From: Ligilactobacillus hayakitensis DSM 18933 = JCM 14209
GTDB lineage: Bacteria > Bacillota > Bacilli > Lactobacillales > Lactobacillaceae
Assembly (NCBI RefSeq): GCF_000615845.1
Contig: NZ_BAML01000001.1
Location: 59,912 to 123,911 of the forward strand
Length of the DNA: 64,000 nt
Direction of reading: 5' to 3'
Position 1 is the stretch's first letter, and each line of letters starts with the position of its first letter. A program made the position numbers and the translations under genes. Below, in pieces: positions 9,534-20,099 of this stretch. Under the pieces are notes generated by a model that made no database searches, was not told where the DNA came from, and saw only the letters and a program-made list of their open reading frames with translations.

Positions 9534-10682
9534 GTGAAACATATTTATGTAGATAATGCAGGAACAACACCAATGGCTCCTGAAGTTATTGATACTATGA
9601 CTGATGTTATGAAAAATACATTTGGAAATGCATCAGCGGTTAATTTTCATGGACGACAAGCACGTTTTATATTAGATAATAGTCGTCATACGATTGCACA
9701 ATCAATCAATGCCAAAAATGATAATGAAATTATCTTTACAAGTGGTGGAACTGAATCAGATAATACTGCAATTATTCAAACAGCATTGCTAAGAAAAGAT
9801 TTGGGACGACACATCATTACAACATCGATTGAACATGAGGCAGTCTTAAAGCCAATGGAATATTTAGAAACTCAAGGATTCGAAGTCACATATCTTCCTG
9901 TTGATCAAAATGGGGTAATTGATATTAATGACTTAAAGAAAGCTGTCCGTGAAGATACTATTTTAGTATCAATTATGATGGGTAATAATGAAGTTGGAAG
10001 TCATCAACCAATTACGCAAATTGGAGAATTTTTAAAGGATAAAAATGCATGGTTCCACACTGATTGTGTTCAAGCATACGGAGTTTTAGATATTGATGTT
10101 CAAACAATGAATATTGATATGTTGTCTGTATCAGCTCACAAAATTAATGGACCAAAATTTTTAGGATTTCTATACAAGCGTGATGGAATAAACCTACCTT
10201 CATTTGTAAAAGGTGGGGACCAAGAGTTAATGCGTCGAGCAGGGACAGAAAATATTCCAGCAATTGCAGGTTTTGCTAAAGCAGTTGAAATTTTAACTCC
10301 TGAAATCAAAGCTGAAAATGTACAAAAATTTATGGAACTCAAAAAACATTTAGTAACAAAATTAAAAGAAAATCAAATTGATTTTGAAGTAAATGGATTA
10401 TTAGAAGAAGGGGAACTTCCACAAATTTTAAGTGTTTGGTTTAAAGGATATGAAAGTGATCGTTTACTTACGAATCTTGATTTAGCAGGCGTTTCAGCGG
10501 CAGCAGGTTCTGCATGTACTGCAGGCTCACTTGAACCATCACATGTATTAAAGGCTATGTTTGGTAAAAATAGTCCTCGTGTCAGTGAAACTGTCCGTTT
10601 TAGTTTTGGTGTATATAATACACAAGAAGAAATTGATGTCTTAGTTGAAAAGTTAGTTAAAATAATAAATCGTGGAAAGTAG
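9534..10682 (+). CDS. Cysteine desulfurase (NifS/IscS-like)
   Basis: PLP enzyme that takes sulfur from cysteine as an enzyme-bound persulfide. 382 residues. The N-terminal YVDNAGTTPM, the His of EHEAVLKP, the PLP-lysine motif SAHKINGPKFLG (about residue 203) and the catalytic cysteine loop GSACTAGSLEPSHVL (about residue 326) are all present. No iscU follows; instead a DUF1831 gene and mnmA lie downstream, as in the Bacillus YrvO-MnmA pair, so the likely job is sulfur supply for tRNA thiolation. I used the GTG at 9534 because AAGGGTGA sits just upstream. Confidence 0.92.
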   Translation: MKHIYVDNAGTTPMAPEVIDTMTDVMKNTFGNASAVNFHGRQARFILDNSRHTIAQSINAKNDNEIIFTSGGTESDNTAIIQTALLRKDLGRHIITTSIEHEAVLKPMEYLETQGFEVTYLPVDQNGVIDINDLKKAVREDTILVSIMMGNNEVGSHQPITQIGEFLKDKNAWFHTDCVQAYGVLDIDVQTMNIDMLSVSAHKINGPKFLGFLYKRDGINLPSFVKGGDQELMRRAGTENIPAIAGFAKAVEILTPEIKAENVQKFMELKKHLVTKLKENQIDFEVNGLLEEGELPQILSVWFKGYESDRLLTNLDLAGVSAAAGSACTAGSLEPSHVLKAMFGKNSPRVSETVRFSFGVYNTQEEIDVLVEKLVKIINRGK

Positions 10683-10691
10683 GGATGCATC

Positions 10692-11033
10692 ATGGCATAT
10701 GGTTTAGAATCACAATTGCAAGGCGATACACGTAAGTTTAAGTTATCTGATAATATCAAAAAATATTCTTTACGTGATACAGGATTTATCGAAACAAAAG
10801 GTGGAAAATTCCAATTAGAACGCTCGTTAGATCCAAACTCACCATTTAATCAAGGATATAAATTAAAGATAGCTGTTGAAGCTGATTTGAAAAAATTTAA
10901 AATGGTAACTTTAACTGCTAATGGGATGCGTGAAGTTAATATTTTTAAGGGAAACGATGAACATCAAAATGTTGAACAACTTAATTTTATTTTAAATGAC
11001 TTGATTGAGCGTGAAATCTTAGTTGAAGTCTAA
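10692..11033 (+). CDS. DUF1831 family protein
   Basis: A 113-residue soluble protein of mixed alpha/beta character, beginning MAYGLESQLQGD and containing FIETKGGKFQLERSLDPNSPFN. It matches the DUF1831 group that in lactobacilli sits next to the cysteine desulfurase gene. Function is not established. The constant position between a sulfur donor gene and mnmA suggests, as inference only, a role as an accessory or sulfur-relay factor. Its start follows the desulfurase stop by 9 bases with a GGGATG context. Confidence 0.75.
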   Translation: MAYGLESQLQGDTRKFKLSDNIKKYSLRDTGFIETKGGKFQLERSLDPNSPFNQGYKLKIAVEADLKKFKMVTLTANGMREVNIFKGNDEHQNVEQLNFILNDLIEREILVEV

Positions 11034-11036
11034 TAC

Positions 11037-11065
11037 TTGATATTATTATTAGAAATTAATATAAT
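11037..11065 (+). promoter_or_regulatory. Sigma-A promoter for mnmA
   Basis: TTGATA at 11037-11042 and TATAAT at 11060-11065 with a 17-base spacer, directly after the DUF1831 stop. This gives mnmA its own promoter even though it sits in a sulfur-transfer cluster. Confidence 0.8.
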
Positions 11066-11073
11066 AAAAAGTA

Positions 11074-11109
11074 CTGAACAAAAACGACCTTCAAATCGTT
11101 AGAATTCAG
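11074..11109 (+). other. Hairpin in the mnmA leader
   Basis: CTGAA/TTCAG and inner AACGA/TCGTT arms form a bulged stem with a short loop in the 5' untranslated region, ending 27 bases before the start codon. There is no T-run, so it is not a terminator. It may stabilise the mRNA or regulate it. Confidence 0.4.
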
Positions 11110-11130
11110 AATTTAAAGAAATGATGGTGA

Positions 11131-12264
<1,134 letters not shown>

Positions 12265-12269
12265 TAAAA

Positions 12270-12296
12270 AACTTGGATTTTTTCCAAGTTTTTTTT
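12270..12296 (+). terminator. Intrinsic terminator after mnmA
   Basis: AACTTGGA/TCCAAGTT stem with a T5 loop and a trailing T-run, five bases after the mnmA stop. Confidence 0.93.
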
Positions 12297-12407
12297 ATTA
12301 AAATTATTGAGAATAACTTAAAATTTCATAGTAATATCCTTTTTCAATTATAAATTTTATGTAATAATTATAAAAGAAAAACTAGATTGCGAAGGTGTGG
12401 AAAGAAA

Positions 12408-13061
12408 ATGACAAGATTATTTTTTGTACGTCATGGGAAAACTGAATGGAATCTTGAGGGAAGATATCAAGGAGCAAATGGCGATTCTCCATTACTTCCT
12501 CAAAGTTTGGATGAAATTAATCAGGTAGCTGAATATCTCAGCCAATATAAATTTAAAAAAATTTACAGTAGTCCAATTAAACGAGCTTTTACAACAGCTA
12601 AAAATATAAGAAAAAAATTACCGTATGATGTACGTTTAGAAGTGGATCAGGCGTTTAGTGAATTTAATTTGGGAAAAATGGAAGGGATGAAATTTACTGA
12701 AGTTGCAAAAAAATATCCAGAAGAATTGGATGCTTTTCGCAATCACCCAGATAAGTATGATCCATCAAGAATTGAAGGAGAAAGTTTCGAAGAACTTTTT
12801 GCACGGATGACCCCAAAAATTAAAGAAATAGTCAATCGCTATCCAAATTCCGATATTTTAATTGTAAGTCATGGAGCAGCTTTGTGTGCGGAAATACGTT
12901 ATTTACAAGGGGTTCCACTTGAAAAATTACGAGAAAAAGGTGGATTAGCCAATACAAGTACAACAATATTAAGTACTAAAGATGGTGAAAAATACAAGTG
13001 TCTCGAATGGAATAAAACAGATTATCTTAAGCGAAAACTTGATGTAACTGATATTGTTTAA
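12408..13061 (+). CDS. Histidine phosphatase family (phosphoglycerate mutase-like) protein
   Basis: 217 residues with the catalytic RHG motif at the N terminus (FFVRHGKTEWN, His about residue 9), SSPIKRAFTTA, the acid/base Glu region FSEFNLGKMEG, and the second catalytic His in VSHGAALCAEI. This is the branch annotated as GpmB or broad-specificity phosphatase in lactobacilli; glycolytic mutase activity is unlikely for this branch. I chose ATG 12408. The next gene starts 13 bases after the stop, making a likely operon with the TPR protein and recD2. Confidence 0.88.
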   Translation: MTRLFFVRHGKTEWNLEGRYQGANGDSPLLPQSLDEINQVAEYLSQYKFKKIYSSPIKRAFTTAKNIRKKLPYDVRLEVDQAFSEFNLGKMEGMKFTEVAKKYPEELDAFRNHPDKYDPSRIEGESFEELFARMTPKIKEIVNRYPNSDILIVSHGAALCAEIRYLQGVPLEKLREKGGLANTSTTILSTKDGEKYKCLEWNKTDYLKRKLDVTDIV

Positions 13062-13074
13062 AGAAGGGTTGATT

Positions 13075-13737
13075 ATGGATAAAAAAACAAAATCTGAAAT
13101 TGAGGATGCAATGTTAAAGTTAATTAAAGCTGTTGATGACAATCCATATGACGCGCAAGCTTATTATAATTTGGGAATTGCATTAAATGAATCAAAAGCA
13201 CAAACACAAGCGGAAGAACTTTTTAAAAAGGCATTGAGTATTTTTAAAAATCAAACTAAAGAAACTGAATTACTTGAGTATGGTTTAGCAAATACATACT
13301 ATGAAAGTTCATTATATAATGAGGCAATCAAAGAATTTGCTAAAATAAAGGGAGCATTAAAAAAAGATGCAATGCTAATGATTGGACAGTCATATTTTGC
13401 ATTAGAAAGCTATCAAAAATCACTAGTATATGCAATTACAGTTCTTGAAAAAGATTCAAAAAATACCGATGCAATGATGTTAATTGCCGATTCTTTTATG
13501 GCATTGGGACAATTAAATCAAGCTAAGGAATATTTTTTAAAGGTTATTAAAATACAACATCAAAATAAACAGGCGCTTTTTCAGTTAGGCGTAATTTATG
13601 TAACAAATTACGGGTCAGATAGAGGATATTTTGCCAAGGTAAAAGCTATCGATAGTACATATTATCACAAAATGATGCAACGTTTATCTGATATTGAAAG
13701 CTTTATAATGAAAGCTAAAGAAATGGAGGAAAAATAA
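13075..13737 (+). CDS. TPR-repeat protein
   Basis: 220 residues composed mainly of tetratricopeptide repeats: NPYDAQAYYNLGIALNESKAQTQAEELFKKAL, then AMLMIGQSYFALESYQKSLVYAITVLEKDSKN, then a third repeat with QLNQAKEYFLKVI. TPR arrays mediate protein-protein contacts. The gene always seems to precede recD2 in lactobacilli (recollection), and here its stop is followed immediately by the recD2 start, so the two are coupled. No enzymatic domain seen. Confidence 0.85.
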   Translation: MDKKTKSEIEDAMLKLIKAVDDNPYDAQAYYNLGIALNESKAQTQAEELFKKALSIFKNQTKETELLEYGLANTYYESSLYNEAIKEFAKIKGALKKDAMLMIGQSYFALESYQKSLVYAITVLEKDSKNTDAMMLIADSFMALGQLNQAKEYFLKVIKIQHQNKQALFQLGVIYVTNYGSDRGYFAKVKAIDSTYYHKMMQRLSDIESFIMKAKEMEEK

Positions 13738-16218
13738 GTGGAATCAACTGATTTATTTGATAAACAAAAAGACATTCAGATTTTAAAAGGATCAGTTGAT
13801 GCAATATTTTTCCAAGCATCAGATAGCTTCTACAAAGTCATCCAAGTATCGGTTAAGGAAAGCAACTTTGATTGGCACGAAAAGAAAATAACTGTTGTAG
13901 GAGATATGCCATCAATTCAGTTAGATTCAAGATATAAATTTGAAGGCGAATTAATTTTTCATGCAAAGTATGGGCAACAGTTTAAGATAGTATCATGCCA
14001 AATTGATATCCCTTCGACTAAGGATGGCTTAATTGCTTATTTATCAGGGGAAAATTTTCCTGGAATTGGAAAGAAAACAGCTGAAAAAATAGTAAATCAT
14101 TTTGGAAACGAAGCGATAGAAATTTTAAATGATAATCCGGATAAGTTGGACGAGGTTAAGTTAACACAAAAACAAAAAGATATTATTTTAAATGTATTAA
14201 AGTCTAACTATGGATTAGGACAAGTTATCATTGAGTTGAATGCATTAGGATTTAGTAGTGGATTAGCAAGTAAGATTTATAGCAGATATATAGATGCAAC
14301 TATGGAAATTGTCAAAGAAGATCCATATCGTTTAATTTATGATATTGATGGTATCAGTTTTAATAAGGTGGATGCAGCTGCGCGACAAATGAATTTTGAA
14401 ATTGATTCTCCATTGCGGATTCGCGGGGCAATATTTGAAACTTTAAATAAATTGACATTTGAGTCTGGAAATACTTACGTTGATTTAAAAAAGTTACTAA
14501 CGGAAACACTTGACCTACTTGAATACAATATTTCAGAGCCTATTGATCCTCAGAAAATAGCTGATGAATTAATGGAATTAGCTGAAAATGATAAGATCCG
14601 ACCTGAAAAAAATAATATTTATAGTAAAAGATTTTATCTTGCTGAGTACAATACGGCTGAAAATTTATATCGATTGATTAAAGATAAGGAATCTGAGAAT
14701 TATTCAGATAAGTCACTTAATCGAGCAATTAGCAAGGTAGAAGAGAAATTAGGAATTGAATATGATGAAGTACAGCAAAGTGCAATTAGGGATGCAATCA
14801 ATTCACCAGTATTTCTTCTAACAGGTGGTCCTGGTACCGGAAAGACAACAATTATCAATGGGATTGTTGGCGTATATAGTTTTTTAAACGACATTTCTTT
14901 AGATGTTAACCAGTATGATTCTGATAATCCATTTCCTATAATACTCGCCGCACCTACCGGAAGAGCTGCCAAAAGAATGTCAGAGGCAACAGGATTACCA
15001 GCAATGACAATTCATCGATTACTTGGGATTAATGCACATGATACTGAAAATCCTGAAGAAACGAAAGAAATAAATGGGAAGTTAATAATAATTGATGAAA
15101 TGTCGATGGTGGATACATTAATAATGGAAACTTTAGTGAAAAATATTCCAAGTCATATGAAAGTGATTTTCGTTGGGGATAAGAACCAATTACCATCAGT
15201 TGGTCCCGGAAAAGTATTTTCAGATTTATTAGAAAGCAATATGATTAATAAATTAGAGTTACAAAAGATTTATCGTCAAGGGGATGGCTCCAGTATTATT
15301 GACTTGGCGCACCATGTAAAGCAAGGAACTTTACCTCTTGATTTTACACAGCAACAAAATGATCGTTCGTTTATTAGTTGTGGTAGCTCTCAGGTTGGTT
15401 CAGGAATAAAACAAGTAGTTTCTGCAGCGATTCGTAGAGGAATTAAAAAAGATGATATTCAGATTCTTTTACCTATGTATAAAGGTCAGGCTGGGATTAA
15501 TGAAGTTAACAAAATAATGCAAGATTTGTTGAACCCATTAACTGGTAGAAAAAAATATATAGAACATAAAGAAATTGTTTATCGTGTTGGAGATAGGGTT
15601 TTACATTTGGTAAATGATCCAGAAAATAATATTTTTAATGGAGATATTGGAAAAATAATTGGAATTGAAACAGAAGACAAGAAAAAGAAAATAGCGCCTA
15701 AAATTATTGTTGATTTTGATGGTAACGAAGTTACTTTTGAACGAAACGACTTTGACAATTTAACTTTGTCTTACTGTATGTCAATTCACAAATCACAAGG
15801 TAGCGAATTTAAAGTATTAATTATTGCGATGCTATCCCAATATCGCAGAATGTATGCGCGCAACTTGTTATATACCGCTTTAACAAGAGCAAAGCAAAAA
15901 TTGATTTTATTGGGAGATATCGATGCATACAAAGAGTGTGCAAAGATTATTTCACTAGATCGTAATACTGGATTGATTCGGCGAATGTCTGAAATTTTCG
16001 ATAAACCGATATCAAAGGATAATACTGAAAATTCTAAATCAGATTTGGACAACGAAATTGAAATAAAAGAGGACGATGTTAAAACAGGTTTCTCAAAGCA
16101 AAGTACCAAATCGAATAAAAAAGAAACAATCCTAACACTCGAAGCTATTGAAAACAGAAATATTGATCCAATGATTGGAATGGAAGGTATTTCACCATTT
16201 GATTATCTACAAGAATAA
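13738..16218 (+). CDS. recD2: RecD2-type superfamily 1B DNA helicase
   Basis: 5'-3' DNA helicase of the RecBCD-independent RecD2/YrrC type, linked to replication-fork and recombination repair. 826 residues. The N-terminal ~330 residues contain the OB-like region and helix-hairpin-helix segment (GENFPGIGKKTAEKIVNHFG, about 101-120). Walker A is LTGGPGTGKTTI (about 361-372), Walker B is LIIIDEMSMVDT, followed by SF1 motifs GDKNQLPSVGPG and the C-terminal SIHKSQGSEF and YTALTRAKQKL. The start is GTG with GGAGG nine bases upstream. A ~100-residue charged tail ends the protein. Confidence 0.95.
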   Translation: MESTDLFDKQKDIQILKGSVDAIFFQASDSFYKVIQVSVKESNFDWHEKKITVVGDMPSIQLDSRYKFEGELIFHAKYGQQFKIVSCQIDIPSTKDGLIAYLSGENFPGIGKKTAEKIVNHFGNEAIEILNDNPDKLDEVKLTQKQKDIILNVLKSNYGLGQVIIELNALGFSSGLASKIYSRYIDATMEIVKEDPYRLIYDIDGISFNKVDAAARQMNFEIDSPLRIRGAIFETLNKLTFESGNTYVDLKKLLTETLDLLEYNISEPIDPQKIADELMELAENDKIRPEKNNIYSKRFYLAEYNTAENLYRLIKDKESENYSDKSLNRAISKVEEKLGIEYDEVQQSAIRDAINSPVFLLTGGPGTGKTTIINGIVGVYSFLNDISLDVNQYDSDNPFPIILAAPTGRAAKRMSEATGLPAMTIHRLLGINAHDTENPEETKEINGKLIIIDEMSMVDTLIMETLVKNIPSHMKVIFVGDKNQLPSVGPGKVFSDLLESNMINKLELQKIYRQGDGSSIIDLAHHVKQGTLPLDFTQQQNDRSFISCGSSQVGSGIKQVVSAAIRRGIKKDDIQILLPMYKGQAGINEVNKIMQDLLNPLTGRKKYIEHKEIVYRVGDRVLHLVNDPENNIFNGDIGKIIGIETEDKKKKIAPKIIVDFDGNEVTFERNDFDNLTLSYCMSIHKSQGSEFKVLIIAMLSQYRRMYARNLLYTALTRAKQKLILLGDIDAYKECAKIISLDRNTGLIRRMSEIFDKPISKDNTENSKSDLDNEIEIKEDDVKTGFSKQSTKSNKKETILTLEAIENRNIDPMIGMEGISPFDYLQE

Positions 16219-16221
16219 TAC

Positions 16222-16270
16222 AAAAAGGACTTGATAATTAAGTTAAAAACATAATTGTCAAGTCCTTTTA
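16222..16270. terminator. Bidirectional terminator between recD2 and the lipid kinase gene
   Basis: Long near-perfect inverted repeat: an arm with AAGGACTTGATAATTA at 16226-16241 and its complement at 16252-16270, A-rich on one flank and T-rich on the other. It lies between convergent genes and can serve both; it overlaps the end of the minus-strand gene. Confidence 0.85.
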
Positions 16271-17233
16271 TTTTCTTTTTAAAATAGGAACGCTGTTAAT
16301 ATCAAACCAAAATGGATATTTTTCACTAGTAAAATATATATCTAGATAATGACTACCTTGTTCTTCGCCATCAATTTGAACAAACTCAAGCGAGCGAATA
16401 ATCAAATGAATTTGATTATCTTTAAAGCGGTGGAATTTCTTATCAGGAATTTGTTTTTTAAAATAAAGATTAAAAATAAAAATAAGGTACCGTAAAAAAT
16501 GCATATTTTCAATAATCATCAAATCAAGATTGTGATCGCGCACGTTTGCAAAGGGAGATAGAGAAATGTTTCCTTCAAAATATGGATGATTAGCGATATT
16601 TACCACATAAGAACGTTTAAAAAATTGGTAAGAGTTAGATACGCGTAATGTTGTAGAGAATGCTTCTTGATTAAAATAAGCTTCAATACTACTTGTCAAA
16701 AAGGCAAGGAACCCTTTTTTGAAAAAACGCCGTTTCTTTTTTTTGTTGTAAATATTTGTAATAAACGCATCCATTCCAATCCCAAAACTATTTAAGAAAT
16801 ATCCTTTTTTATTACGGAGAACTTCACGATATTTTCCAATATCGTAGTAGGTTGGATAGGTAGTATTTAGAATTTGATCAAGCGCAACTAACGGATCAAA
16901 ACTAAGTCCAATACCTTTAGCAAACGCATTATCAAATCCCACTGGGATAAATGCGAGTGGAAAGTCATAAACGCCAGCATTTTTAATGCCATTTAGTGTA
17001 TCTACAAGAGTACCATTACCGCCAATAGCAATGATAACGTAATCTTCATAATCTTTTCGGCTTAAATTTTTAATAAAACGTGTAGTAATCTTGGTAGCAT
17101 TTAAATTATCGGTTGTATATTTAACAAAATAATCAATGTTGCGACTATCTAAAGAGTCTTTTATTGTAGCCCAAATAACTTCAGCTTTAGATTTTTGAGC
17201 CATCTTGTTAACAACGATAAAGTACTTTTTCAA
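16268..17233 (-). CDS. Diacylglycerol/lipid kinase family protein
   Basis: 321 residues of the DAGK catalytic fold (DgkB/YegS-like): N-terminal FIVVNKMAQKSKAE, the nucleotide-binding loop IIAIGGNGTLVDTLNG, LAFIPVGFDNAFAKGIGL (the usual motif is GTxNDFA) and C-terminal beta sandwich with DLMIIENM and FVQIDGEEQG. The family recycles diacylglycerol to phosphatidic acid or phosphorylates related lipids. The usual GGDGT is GGNGT and GTxND is GFDN, so activity or substrate may differ. The start is TTG with AGAGGTGG upstream. It follows rnjA on the same strand but is separated by a terminator. Confidence 0.85.
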   Translation of the reverse strand: MKKYFIVVNKMAQKSKAEVIWATIKDSLDSRNIDYFVKYTTDNLNATKITTRFIKNLSRKDYEDYVIIAIGGNGTLVDTLNGIKNAGVYDFPLAFIPVGFDNAFAKGIGLSFDPLVALDQILNTTYPTYYDIGKYREVLRNKKGYFLNSFGIGMDAFITNIYNKKKKRRFFKKGFLAFLTSSIEAYFNQEAFSTTLRVSNSYQFFKRSYVVNIANHPYFEGNISLSPFANVRDHNLDLMIIENMHFLRYLIFIFNLYFKKQIPDKKFHRFKDNQIHLIIRSLEFVQIDGEEQGSHYLDIYFTSEKYPFWFDINSVPILKRK

Positions 17234-17398
17234 TTTTAAACCACCTCTAATTTAAACCAATATGACTATATAATTATAGCTAAGTATAGGAAGTTTTGAC
17301 AAGAGAAAACTGTAAAGAAATTCTTATGAAAATGTTAAGTTATTGTAATCATAACTATGAGTGAGATAAAAATATTTTTGAAAAGAATTACCATAGAA

Positions 17399-17443
17399 AA
17401 AACCTTAAGAAAAACGTGTTCAAACGTGATTTCTTAAGGTTTT
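17399..17443 (-). terminator. Intrinsic terminator after rnjA
   Basis: Arms AAAACCTTAAGAAA and TTTCTTAAGGTTTT; read on the minus strand it ends in a T-run. It lies 20 bases after the rnjA stop, inside the 230-base gap before the lipid kinase gene. Nothing else is evident in that gap. Confidence 0.88.
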
Positions 17444-17463
17444 AAACTATAAGTCTTCTTAGG

Positions 17464-19140
17464 TTAAACAGTAATAATCATTGGTAAAATCATTGGATGG
17501 CGTTCTGTTTGATCGTATAAAAATGATTGTAAGTCTGAAATAATTGAGTTTTTAATCTGATTTTCTGTGACTTTTTCATTTTTCAAAACGTGATTTATTG
17601 TATGATATAATCGACGGCGACCTTTATTTATTAAGTCTCCTGATTCACGCATGTAAATGAAACCACGAGAAAGCAAATCAGGACCAGCCAAAATTTGGCG
17701 CTTCTTCATATCGATGGTAGCAACTACAACTACCAGACCTTCTTCTGATAAAATACGACGATCTCTTAAAACAACATTACCAATATCTCCAACACCAGAA
17801 CCATCTACATAAACATCGCCCGCATTAAAATGACCAGCGAAACGAGCTGAATCTTTTGTGAGTGCTAAAACATCACCATTTTTTAGAATGAATGAATTTT
17901 CTTTAGGAACATCACATTTTTCAGCAAGTTCGGTATGAATTTTTAACATTCTAAATTCACCGTGAACAGGCATGAAATACTTTGGTTTCATTAAACGTAA
18001 CATAAGTTTTTGTTCTTCTTGACCACCGTGACCAGAAGCATGAATATTATTAACTTTACCATGAATAACTGTAGCCCCAGCTTCTTCTAATTCGTTAATA
18101 ACCTTGTTAACACTGGTTGTATTACCAGGAATAGGAGAACTTGAAAATACCACTGTATCGCCTGGTTGAATAGAAACTTGACGGTGAGTACCACTTGCGA
18201 TGCGACTTAAAGCAGCCATTGGCTCACCTTGGGAACCGGTACATAGAATCATAACTTTATTTGCTGGTAGGGTATTAATTTCTCGGGCATCCACAAGTGC
18301 TTCGTCAGGAATGTCTAAATATCCCAATTCACGACCATTAACGATTGCTGCTTCCATACTTCTACCAAAAACAGCGATTTTACGTTCGCGTGCAATTGCT
18401 GCTTGGGTTGCTTGTTGAACACGTGAGATGTTAGAAGCAAAGGTTGCAAAAATAATGCGGCCTTCAACTTTTTCAAAAATTCGGCGAATTGACTTTCCAA
18501 CCCAACGTTCTGACTTTGTAAAATTAGGTACTTCAGCATTTGTACTATCTGAAAGTAAACATAGTACGCCTTCTTCGCCTAATTTGGCCATTTTTTGTAA
18601 ATTAGGTGGCTGATTTGTAACAGGTGTCAAGTCAAATTTATAATCCCCGGTAGCAACAATTGTTCCTGAAGGAGTTTTAACCGCAACCCCTAAAGTGTCA
18701 GGGATTGAGTGCGTTGTTCTAAAGAATGAGACAGTAGATTTTCTAAACTTTAAAACTGTATCTTCATTAATTTCATGTAATTCAGTAGAACGAAGCAATC
18801 CATGTTCTTCTAACTTACTCTTGATTAATGCCAAAGCTAATGGACCAGCATAGATTGGAACTTTAACTTTTTGAAGAAGATAGGGGATACCTCCGATATG
18901 ATCTTCGTGACCGTGAGTAATCACAAGAGCTTTTATTTTTTGTTGATTTGCAATTAAGTATGAATAATCAGGAATAACATAATCAATTCCTAATAAATCG
19001 TCTTCAGGAAATTTGATACCAGCATCAACAACGATTATTTCATCTTGAAACTGAATACCATACGTGTTTTTCCCGATTTCACCGAGACCACCGATTGCAA
19101 AAACAGCAGTTTCGTTGTTTTTGACGTTCAACTTTTTCAT
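17464..19140 (-). CDS. rnjA: Ribonuclease J1
   Basis: Metallo-beta-lactamase/beta-CASP nuclease with 5'-3' exo- and endonuclease activity, central to mRNA decay and rRNA maturation. 558 residues. The zinc motif [10 protein letters not shown] (about residues 74-83) is intact, as are [16 protein letters not shown], the beta-CASP region and the C-terminal VHGEFRM and [10 protein letters not shown] motifs. It is coupled to rpoY, whose stop overlaps this start codon, the usual rpoY-rnjA arrangement. A second, degenerate paralogue lies at 37304. Confidence 0.97.
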   Translation of the reverse strand: MKKLNVKNNETAVFAIGGLGEIGKNTYGIQFQDEIIVVDAGIKFPEDDLLGIDYVIPDYSYLIANQQKIKALVITHGHEDHIGGIPYLLQKVKVPIYAGPLALALIKSKLEEHGLLRSTELHEINEDTVLKFRKSTVSFFRTTHSIPDTLGVAVKTPSGTIVATGDYKFDLTPVTNQPPNLQKMAKLGEEGVLCLLSDSTNAEVPNFTKSERWVGKSIRRIFEKVEGRIIFATFASNISRVQQATQAAIARERKIAVFGRSMEAAIVNGRELGYLDIPDEALVDAREINTLPANKVMILCTGSQGEPMAALSRIASGTHRQVSIQPGDTVVFSSSPIPGNTTSVNKVINELEEAGATVIHGKVNNIHASGHGGQEEQKLMLRLMKPKYFMPVHGEFRMLKIHTELAEKCDVPKENSFILKNGDVLALTKDSARFAGHFNAGDVYVDGSGVGDIGNVVLRDRRILSEEGLVVVVATIDMKKRQILAGPDLLSRGFIYMRESGDLINKGRRRLYHTINHVLKNEKVTENQIKNSIISDLQSFLYDQTERHPMILPMIITV

Positions 19141-19358
19141 TAGTTGTTAAACTCCGTTAATTTGTAATTAACACTTTGTTTTTCATATTCTAAAGCAGCA
19201 TCAGATAAACCTTCGATGAATTCAACATTATATTCAGTGTTTTGTTCAACAAGATATCTTGCTTCAACTTCATCCTTTGCCTCAAAATATAAAACGTGTG
19301 TGTTTTCGCGTTTAGGGTTTTCTTTTTTTGTTGGTTGATAATAAACTTTAAAAATCAT
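19140..19358 (-). CDS. rpoY: RNA polymerase epsilon subunit RpoY
   Basis: 72-residue acidic protein (formerly DUF1447) beginning [20 protein letters not shown]. This is the small Firmicute RNA polymerase subunit that binds near the secondary channel region. Length and N-terminal signature match the family well. AAGGAGA precedes the ATG on the minus strand, and the gene overlaps the rnjA start by one base. Confidence 0.93.
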   Translation of the reverse strand: MIFKVYYQPTKKENPKRENTHVLYFEAKDEVEARYLVEQNTEYNVEFIEGLSDAALEYEKQSVNYKLTEFNN

Positions 19359-19457
19359 GTAAGATTCTCCTTATAATATATTTACACTTTGTTAGTAAGT
19401 GCATAAACAAAAAATAACCATTTCCGAACATAAATTGTTTGCACAATAGTTATGTAT

Positions 19458-19466
19458 ATTTTAGCA
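19458..19466 (-). promoter_or_regulatory. Extended -10 promoter for rpoY-rnjA
   Basis: On the minus strand the sequence reads TGC-TAAAAT, an extended -10 element, 100 bases upstream of rpoY. The -35 region is poor. Confidence 0.55.
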
Positions 19467-19526
19467 TATCTAACCCGCTAAGTATAGAAATACAATGTCA
19501 TATTCAAGAAAAAAATTATGTTAATG

Positions 19527-19535
19527 TGATATACT
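19527..19535 (+). promoter_or_regulatory. Extended -10 promoter for the 19569 gene
   Basis: TGA-TATACT lies 34 bases before the ATG. It is divergent from the rpoY promoter about 65 bases away. Confidence 0.5.
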
Positions 19536-19568
19536 TAATTAAAAGATGATAGAAGGTAGATACAAATT

Positions 19569-20069
19569 ATGACTTTGATTAAAATATCGATAATATTCTT
19601 AATAATCATTGGAATTATTTTGATTTATAATCGAAAAAAAAGAATTAATAAATTAAAAGAAATCCAACAAAAATGTCATCATTTGACTAAAGATGCCTTA
19701 AGAGTAGCTATCGGAAATATAGAAGATAAGTTCGATTTTCTTGATGAAAAAACAAAAGTAATGGATGAAGCGGTTATTTCAGATGTTTGGGGTCAAGAAA
19801 TTATGGTCTTTGAATATAAGGTTTGCTTGAATTCAAAAAACGAAATCACTTTAAATAATATTAGTCGTTTTAAAAAAGAAGTCGAAAAACAATTAGAAGA
19901 ATACGTTAAACAAAAAGAGTTAACTAATTCTTCAAATAAAGAACCATTCGTTATTTCTGATATTTGGCAGATGAATGATAATATTCATTTAGACATTGCT
20001 TATATTATGAATGATGCAACAATAAATTATTTAGAAGATATAAATAAAGTTGAAAAAACAAGAGATTAG
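19569..20069 (+). CDS. Membrane-anchored protein of unknown function
   Basis: 166 residues with one N-terminal transmembrane helix (about residues 4-20, IKISIIFLIIIGIILIY), a basic stop-transfer stretch (NRKKRINK), then a soluble domain of about 140 residues with helix-rich, charged composition and two similar VISDVWGQ and VISDIWQM motifs about 60 residues apart, which hints at an internal duplication. AAGGTAG precedes the ATG. It stands alone between divergent rpoY and convergent def. I do not recognise a characterised family. Confidence 0.75.
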   Translation: MTLIKISIIFLIIIGIILIYNRKKRINKLKEIQQKCHHLTKDALRVAIGNIEDKFDFLDEKTKVMDEAVISDVWGQEIMVFEYKVCLNSKNEITLNNISRFKKEVEKQLEEYVKQKELTNSSNKEPFVISDIWQMNDNIHLDIAYIMNDATINYLEDINKVEKTRD

Positions 20070-20091
20070 GGTTACTAATCTCTTGTTTTTT
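20053..20091. terminator. Bidirectional terminator between the 19569 gene and def
   Basis: Inverted repeat of about 17 bases (AAAACAAGAGATTAG and its complement) around a five-base loop, flanked by A and T runs. The TAG stop codon of the plus-strand gene is inside the left arm. Convergent def ends 9 bases away. Confidence 0.9.
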
Positions 20092-20099
20092 ATAAATAG

